Below, piece by piece: positions 41,601 to 50,990 of a stretch of DNA of 64,000 nt. The translations under genes and the position numbers were made by a program. Position 1 is the stretch's first letter. The number at the start of each line of letters is the position of its first letter. Origin of the DNA: Hofstenia miamia (lineage: Eukaryota > Xenacoelomorpha > Acoela); the NCBI GenBank assembly GCA_004352715.1, contig SCFE01000115.1:365509-429508 (forward strand), written 5' to 3'. The notes beneath the pieces are model-generated. The model made no database searches. It saw only the letters and a program-made list of their open reading frames with translations, and had not been told where the DNA came from.

Positions 41601-44105
41601 CATCAATATTTTCAATTTTGTCGACGACAATAGATATACCAAGACATCTAAAAGCATTTTTCATATGGAGTATTTTTTGTTATCATACTTTGCTCTAGTC
41701 TCAATTACTGAAATAGTAGTTGGATGACAGGTAGAATCAACGAAGAACTTGTTCTTTTTCTTAACTCTAAGTGATAATAAACAAAAAATATAACAATATT
41801 TATGTACCGGACAGCCATTGACATTGCTTCTGCAGCTGCAGTTCCTTCATCAAGCAATGATGCGTTAGCAACTTGAAGTCCACATAAATCAGTTACTAGT
41901 GTCTGAAATGCGAGCAATCCGTATAATCTGCCTTGTGCAATTTCTGGTTGATAAGGTGTATAGGCGGTTATCCTAAGAAAAATGATCATATTGTGGATTA
42001 TTAAATTACTAACCATCCTGGATTTTCAATCACATTGCGCAAAATGACAGGAGGAGTTATGGTATCATTGTAACCCATACCAAGATATGATTTAAACAGT
42101 TTATTTGTTTGTGATAGTTTCTCCGCTCTTGCTAAAAGTTCTTGTTCGTCGAGTGCACTATCCAATTTCAAATCCCTGTTTAATGCAATAGACTTTGGAA
42201 CAACCTTATTTGTGAATTCATCCAAACTCTAAATTTAGATGTATTAAGTCATACATACGCTCAGACGTCTGTTCCTCAAAAGTGTTGAGAAACGATTTGC
42301 TTGAAAACGAAATCATTAATGACCACCATAAACCATAAATTAGCAAAAAGCGATTTGTTCGAGAACAAATAAGTATGTAATGAAGATTACCATATTAAAA
42401 GGCATCTGGTAAAAATTTCGCATTTAATTGAAAAAAGAAAATTCGCGAAGTCCACTAAACGCAAATAAGACCGCTGTCAAATTTCATAGAAATAGTGGCA
42501 TTGTTTTAAACGAATTTACGTGTTTGCTGCAAGCAGTCATTCGTGAAGGGAACACTGAAACTCGGAGCGTGTACTATAAATTTAAACGAAGAAAATATCA
42601 ATGGCAAGAGTTTTAGTATGTAGTACTTTGGTTATGTGCTCCACTTATTAAAGATAATATCTACTTTTCAAGTTTCAGCAAAAGGCAAAACTGACCGAAC
42701 ATTCAAAAGCGGCATGATTAAATGCGATTAATAAAAAAATTTTAAAAAAAGAGAATTTGAAATTAGAAGGAAATAATTAGAAGCAAAATTTCAAAAAGAA
42801 TGGAATTTTAAAAAATAGAGTATTATAATTCAGTAATGAATAAACATATGTATGACCAGGGTGTCACTGCAGGGATGACTGAAATTGAAAATATGCAATC
42901 TCTGGATAAAGATATTGAAAGAAAAGACCTCCATATTTTAAAATTTCATTTCATAAAATGTTTGTTTATTAGTATTTACATTCATTAAAAACTGGCATAT
43001 TCTATCAATGCATATAAATTGTAGGCACACGGACACGCTAGAAATATATGCATAACTTTTGTTTCAATTGTGATTAAACCTTATTAGCCAGGGCTTTTTG
43101 GGGTCTCAACAAGCTAGAGAGAATTTCTTTCTGTTGAAAAACAATATCATACATAAAATGAGCAGATATTTAGAACAATTGGGTGTGAACTAAGAGTATA
43201 CGGATAGCATAATTTACTATAGCTACCCGCACGCGGTGTATTTTATCTATATGTAACCGCCGGTACTCGGAATAATTGTATTCATGCCTGCGATATAGAC
43301 CAGAGATGGCGTCGACGGTGTTCCTTGCATTATATTGCCATTCTAAGGTATTTAATAGGGCTCTGCTAATCTGGATTTTTTGCTACGAGTCAGCTCGAGT
43401 TGAGTAAATCTCTTAAAATTCGAGTTGGGTCTCTGTTTCAAATGTACGATATTTTCTATGCGCATTTTCCTATCATTATCATAAATGTAAGCGCACTATC
43501 AATAATGGAATCACATTTGGCTCCTCTAACTGTCATGCACGAAGTACTCTATTCTCTTATTGAAAATTCGTTGCGGATACAACAGCTTGTAACATCGTTT
43601 TTAGTCCCTGATAAACAAATGCAATTGTTTATAAAGTTCTCTAATTCCCAAACTTATGACGTTGTACCGTTCTCTGTTCGTCGTCCCAAGACACATCATT
43701 CTCCCTCTGATGTCATAAAGTTCTCTAATTGTGCTTCCCAAGAAACATCGCACTCTTCACTCGTTTTTCAATCGTGCTTGTTTTTATATATTGACTCTCA
43801 ATCTTCCAATAGCCATTGATTTTTTTCCTCGCCGCTGAGTTTCAAGAATTCTTTGATATCTTTTTTCTTTGCACAGCCCTTCTCCTGCTTAGCCTACTCT
43901 TCCATCTGCTTATACTTTTTTTTTGCCGTGACTGTCCTCGCTGGCGTAAAAGCTGACTTTTGTTTCTATATTTTTGTAGTGTTTGTTCGCCTTTAACGGG
44001 CAATAAAGTCCTTCATTAATATTATCCAATCGTTTACTAATAAGCGTTGCGGATGCGTCACATTAGAATGAAAACAGGTTATCTAGTTCATTTTAATTTT
44101 GCAAA

Positions 44106-44144
<39 letters not shown>

Positions 44145-46185
44145 GAAAAAACAACGAAAATTTTAATTGAGAGTACTTTAGGTACTTACTGTACCATCGT
44201 CAGTCAAAAAACAAAAAATTATTTGATGGTAAAATATAAATTTACAAATCATTAATTAAACTAAAACAAGTGAAGAGTTTGATGACATTTAGTATTTAAA
44301 TTAGGTTTCTCTTCCTTAATATAAATTGTTTCTGCGATCTTGGTGCATTTGTGTTTCATTAAAATATTAAAGTCAGATGTTGATGCTTTATGTATTTTTG
44401 AGTGCATATAAATTTCGGATTGTAAGTGTCCATAGAGATGTTCTTGAATTCGTGTCTTCAAATGCCTTTTGGTTTCACCAATGTAGAAGCTGTCACACTT
44501 CTGACAATTATATTTATAAACAATTGATGAAACTAAAGGTTTTTGAATTAGATCTTTGTTACGAATTAAATTTGATGTTTTTTCCGAATTTAAAATTGGT
44601 ATAATTCTTGATTTCCTCAGTTTTCTATTTAAATTATATATAGATTTCTTAAGACGTGATTCGTGAGGTTTAATAAAAGGTAGTTTCCAAAATATATTAT
44701 CTTTGTGTTCTTGCGAATTGTATTTTAATGAAGAGGATGTTAGAGCTTCTTTTGATGTTTTTTGCAATAATTTTTCAGGATACCCATTAGATCTTAGATT
44801 TAGATTTTTAAAATCAAAAGCCATTGTAAGTACATTGTAGTTAGATGATAGTAAAACAGCTCTTCTAAACAAGTTTTTCGGAATTGAATGTTTATATTTA
44901 TTATCACAGTATGATTGAAATGGTATATATAATCCGGTGTTAGTAGGTTTTCTAAAAGCAGATATTTCAAATCCCATTGATGTTTTCTTCAATGTTGCAT
45001 CTAAAAAATGTATTGAATCTTCTTTTTCATATTCACAAGTAAATTGAATTTCACTTAATTGCGAATTAATGTAAGAAAGAAACATTGATGCATGATCATC
45101 GTTTTCCATCAAACAAAAAATATCATCAACATAACGTTTGTAATAAATTGGTGGTTTTCTTAAGTTTAGAAAAGTCTTTTCGATTAAATCCATTGCAAAA
45201 TTCGCAAACGTTGGACCTAATGGAGAACCCATCGCCATCCCATCATGTTGGTTATACACTTCATTTTCAAACAAAAAATAAATGTTTGATGAAGCTAATA
45301 ATAAAAGCTTTCGAAGTGTTTCATTAGTAAATGGAAAGGCTGATTCAGGTGTTAGCGAAATTATATGGTCAATAGTTTTCTTAACTGGAATTGATGTAAA
45401 CAAACTTTTTGCATCATAACTAACCATGTAAGAACGTATGTCGCATTCTTTAATTTCATTAATAAATTTATTAGTATCGGTAAGAACAAATTCTTTAGGC
45501 ATAAATATAATTGTCAGAAGTGTGACAGCTTATATATATATATATCCAAAAGGCATTTGAAGACACGAATTCAAGAATATCTCTATGGACACTTACAATC
45601 CGAAAGTCAGAGTCGAACCCGGATCAACAGCTTGGAAGGCTGCTATGCTACCACTACACCACCTGCGCTCGAAAATATTCTACATTATTTCGAGTTTAGA
45701 ATTGCTTTTTAAGAAAGAAAACAATATTCATTTCAAGTATGTTTTATTATCATGTAATTGATTGCGTCATTTTGTTTTGCGGTTAGAGGTCTACAACAAT
45801 TTGTGCTAGAATTTCTTGTAATGTTGCCTGGATTTTTTCATCTCTGTGCCAATTTTTGATTTTTTGGTCGTTGAATACTGTGGACTAATTTTAGTCTTGA
45901 AAATCTTGCAAAGGTTTTCGATTGGATGCCAAATTAGGAATAATTGCAAGGCCAATCGAAAACCTTCAAAGTCAACTGGTCTTGAAGAAATTTACCACAG
46001 GTATTCAAGTATGCAGATGGCACTTTATCATGCATGAATCGAAGTCAGGAGGATTTTCTGAGCCATACCAGTAATGAATCTGTAGAACTAGTTTATTTTA
46101 AGCATTTTATCAATAGTCACACAATATCATAATATAAAGTACATAAATACCAAATTTTTATTGATTACACTATTGGAAATCACAC

Positions 46186-46233
<48 letters not shown>

Positions 46234-49200
46234 AAGATAACGAAATTACAGGCTGCAGGCTACCAAGAGACTTCATATGTTTCGTTCTCCTGAAGATCAG
46301 GATTGTTCTGAACAAAGTAATTCAATTTTACGTGAATGAAACATCCCTATGTTCCCTTACAACATCTTAGAACAAAGTTTTAAAATCTTTTCAGATGAAT
46401 ACCCAAATGTGAAAGGTAGCAATAGAACTTAGCTCATGGTCAGCTTTATAGCCTAACAAAAGCGCGTGGAAGATGCTGCGCAGAAGTCTTTCTCTCTATT
46501 TACCATAGATGTAGAGAATATTATAACAAACAAAAAGGTATTCAATTTCTACATGACAGAATCACCTGGTTTTGGGCTTATAATCAGCCACTGACATCTC
46601 GAATGAAGGGTAGAGAATCATGAGCTCTAAAACAAGGGAATTCTGAGAGAAAGAAAAAAAATAGCTTTTCGCCTTGAAGACAGTCAATATGAAAATGGCG
46701 ACCTTATAGATGTGCAGCATACCAATATTACATTGGTGATGTGTTTCTGACACAGATATTCACCTAACTTCTTAGAGGTCTGTCTTTGGTAAAAATCGTT
46801 CTTCTGTTGCACAAGATCAATTTATAGTCACTTGGTACCATTTCTACATCTACAGTTAATTATTTTACTATATTGATAGATATTGCCTCAGAAAACTTGT
46901 ATTAATCAAAGAAAGACATTTGTTAAAGAAATTCAGGAATATGTCGTTTAAATCTTCTCTTAAAAAACAAACTACTTTCCGACTCAGCTAATATTTTGAT
47001 TTTGAAATCGCATGCAACTTTTGAGGATCTGCTTTATGCTAATGCAAAACAAAGTTCTTTTGTAGATAAAAATAAATTTTTAGGAATAGCTATTTTAGAT
47101 TTTTCTAAGGCATGCGATTTAATTAATCACATCAGTTTAAAAAACTAGATTACATTAATGTCTTTAAAACTAATAGTAGGGAACTAATTTAATTTACTAA
47201 TATGAAGGAGCTAAGTTCAAGAGAAATTTTTCAAGCAAGGGAAAATTATACCAAGGGGCTCCACAAGACATATTGCTAAGACCACTACTTTTTAAAAAAT
47301 ATCTATAATCTAAAAAGTTTCATAAGCAAAGATTGCAATATCGTTTAATATTCTGAAGACACTTGCATTTTTACAAGCAGTACAACACTTGAAACCAGTG
47401 TCATGCGCAGGGTTTCAAAATGAATTTTGATTGGCAAAATTAAAAAAATTTTCTGTAAAAAATTAAAAAAAATTAAATTTAAAATATAACATATTGAAGT
47501 GCATTTTTATGGTAAATTTTCTCAAAATACTTCAAAAATTTTCACGGTGCTTTGCATTGCTTCTGTCATGAATTAGATGTCACCTGTCAGAAAATCCTGT
47601 GTACGCCCATACTTGAAACATCAATCAAAAACTTAGAAAAATTCATCAAAATTAAATAGCTACATCAAAATGCATTGACTATAGTGCAAATATTTCGCGA
47701 TCGTTGTTTATATAAATATATTGACATTTTCAATCCCATGTATAAATTCAAGAGTTATTATAATTATTATTATTATTATTATTATGACTGTTCTTGTATT
47801 TCAAAAACGTACAAAAAAATATGTAACACGCGCAACTTTATTCCTTTTGCAACTTATTGTATAATGGTTTTTTTCTAGTTCATAATGTTGATGGCAAAGT
47901 GGCAGACCAATTTCTGTTATGAAGCGCGATGAAACTTACGAGGATCTTAAAAGCTAACACAGGAGCCACAACCAAAAAGATTTACGAGAGGAACTTTATA
48001 CAAAACCCTAAAGAGATTAGGCTATGTGAGGTCTTCAATTAGGAAATCAATTGTGATCAGTTCAAAAATTTTAGTTGTCAGAAAAAAATGGGCTAGATCA
48101 CGGAAAAATTGGACTATATAATCTTGGAAGCAGTTCATTTTCTCAGTCATTGGGAAAAATAATAGTAAGTACAGCTAGAGAAGAATAAACCAAAATGACT
48201 CAACATATTGTATGTCCACCTCTTAATCATAATTTTAGCATGATGGTTTTGTAGCAATAACATTTTCTGGTTCAAAAGCCTTAAAGCGGTTTAAAGTTAA
48301 CAGACTCCCAAAAATATATTGATGTATTTCAGGAAAATCTATTGCCACTAATAGAAAAAACTTTCATAAATGGAATAAAAGATCTATATCAATCAATGCC
48401 ATGGAGGCTTAAAAGCTGTCTAATGATGATAGGCAGAGTGACGAAATACTGATAATTATTCTTAATAATGCGCATGATTCATTATTTCTTACTGTTATAC
48501 ATTAAAAGGAGCCTTTTATTCCTACTAAAAAAACTGGTAATATTATTGTAACTTGCGACTGTACTCAAATTTATGGCAATGATTGCAGTGAAAAGCAGAG
48601 TTGGAACCGGCTGCATATTTTTCAACCGGCAGCTGGTTAGATAATTTTTAGTAAGCCAGTTTCGGCCAGATCAGTGTAGACTGGTACTTTTTCACTACAT
48701 TATTTCAGCATTTTTAGATTGCTATTTTGAAAACAAATTCAATTCTTTACAATAGTCTATTCTATGCCTTAGCATTACTTACTATGATTATTATTATTGC
48801 CAACATTATGTACTAAAAGACTACAAGTTTTATTGGGAATAAGCACAAAGTAGTATAGTAATGGTTCAAGGAGGTTCCACTTTTTTCTGATTGGTCGAGA
48901 GGGGAGTCCAGGAGGTTCCACTTTTTTCTGATTGGTCGAGAGGGGGAGTCCAGGAGGTTCCACTTTTTTGTGATTGGTCGAGAGGGTTGGCCTTTGACCT
49001 GAGACGTCGTGGATATTGCCGGGGGTGTTTTACTGACGTCATAATGTACTTTTACTAGTTTTTGTGTTATTTATATGATCTAATTTAGTTTGCATTTTTT
49101 TACTTTTTTAATTTTTACTTTCCCACATTACCTTAAGGTTTTTAGTTTTACTTTCCCACATTACTTTACATTTTCTTAGTTTTACTTTCCCACANNNNNN

Positions 49201-50418
49201 NNNNNNNNNNNNNNNNNNNNNNNNNNNNNNNNNNNNNNNNNNNNNNNNNNNNNNNNNNNNNNNNNNNNNNNNNNNNNNNNNNNNNNNNNNNNNNNNNNNN
49301 NNNNNNNNNNNNNNNNNNNNNNNNNNNNNNNNNNNNNNNNNNNNNNNNNNNNNNNNNNNNNNNNNNNNNNNNNNNNNNNNNNNNNNNNNNNNNNNNNNNN
49401 NNNNNNNNNNNNNNNNNNNNNNNNNNNNNNNNNNNNNNNNNNNNNNNNNNNNNNNNNNNNNNNNNNNNNNNNNNNNNNNNNNNNNNNNNNNNNNNNNNNN
49501 NNNNNNNNNNNNNNNNNNNNNNNNNNNNNNNNNNNNNNNNNNNNNNNNNNNNNNNNNNNNNNNNNNNNNNNNNNNNNNNNNNNNNNNNNNNNNNNNNNNN
49601 NNNNNNNNNNNNNNNNNNNNNNNNNNNNNNNNNNNNNNNNNNNNNNNNNNNNNNNNNNNNNNNNNNNNNNNNNNNNNNNNNNNNNNNNNNNNNNNNNNNN
49701 NNNNNNNNNNNNNNNNNNNNNNNNNNNNNNNNNNNNNNNNNNNNNNNNNNNNNNNNNNNNNNNNNNNNNNNNNNNNNNNNNNNNNNNNNNNNNNNNNNNN
49801 NNNNNNNNNNNNNNNNNNNNNNNNNNNNNNNNNNNNNNNNNNNNNNNNNNNNNNNNNNNNNNNNNNNNNNNNNNNNNNNNNNNNNNNNNNNNNNNNNNNN
49901 NNNNNNNNNNNNNNNNNNNNNNNNNNNNNNNNNNNNNNNNNNNNNNNNNNNNNNNNNNNNNNNNNNNNNNNNNNNNNNNNNNNNNNNNNNNNNNNNNNNN
50001 NNNNNNNNNNNNNNNNNNNNNNNNNNNNNNNNNNNNNNNNNNNNNNNNNNNNNNNNNNNNNNNNNNNNNNNNNNNNNNNNNNNNNNNNNNNNNNNNNNNN
50101 NNNNNNNNNNNNNNNNNNNNNNNNNNNNNNNNNNNNNNNNNNNNNNNNNNNNNNNNNNNNNNNNNNNNNNNNNNNNNNNNNNNNNNNNNNNNNNTAATTG
50201 TCAGAAGTGTGACAGCTTCTACATTGGTGAAACCAAAAGGCATTTGAAGACACGAATTCAAGAATATCTCTATGGACACTTACAATCCGAAATTTATATT
50301 TCACCACCAAATAATTTTTTGTTTTTTAACTGACGATGGTACAGTAAGTACCGAAAGTACTCTCAATTAAAATTTTCGTTGTTTTTTCATAAAATGATAA
50401 AGAAGCTTAGTATTCAAG

Positions 50419-50455
<37 letters not shown>

Positions 50456-50938
50456 TGTCCCTCAAAGGTGCATATACAAGGTAACGTTCTCTTGGATGAT
50501 TTGGAGGTAGAGCTTGGCTGTAACTGTTTCATTGTGTGGAACAAAATGCAGACCTATGTCAAATCATAACAGAAGGTGCTGATCAAACAGTTTGTTGAGT
50601 GTATCGTGTGTTAATTCTTTGATTTTTTGGTCGTTGAACATGTGGACAGTTTGATAAACTGGCAAATCTTGGATTCATCTGTAAACATCACTGGATGCCA
50701 AATTAAATATGTGAAATGCTGGTATTACCTGCAGAAGTGTAACTGGTCTTGGATATTTTTTGCAGATAATCAAGATGCAGATGCCACTTTACACTAGAGA
50801 AGTCCAACGGTAGATTAATTGACGCCTAATGGGGTGTGTTGATACATCCTGTATCCATATATTGCTATTAAATTGGGCTTTGTAAGTGTAAAATTAAAAA
50901 ATGTTAAAATTGATATGTGTTCCCAAACTTTTGGACAG

Positions 50939-50990
<52 letters not shown>

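Larger units (their letters stand above)
44143..45502 (-). mobile_element. Penelope-like element 1 (5'-truncated RT + GIY-YIG)
   Basis: The element runs on the - strand, in sense with GLDC, inside intron 1. Its 3' end abuts a TA tract. The 5' end is lost inside the RT, where it meets an inverted fragment of the same family at about 45500. It contains the long coding frame and a hammerhead-like motif near the 3' end. Confidence 0.9.

Noticed and set aside
45085-45327. 80-codon + strand frame
   Set aside because: Antisense shadow of the Penelope-like RT.
49108-50310. 400-codon open frame on the - strand
   Set aside because: Almost entirely N; it only joins repeat sequence to a Penelope-like fragment.
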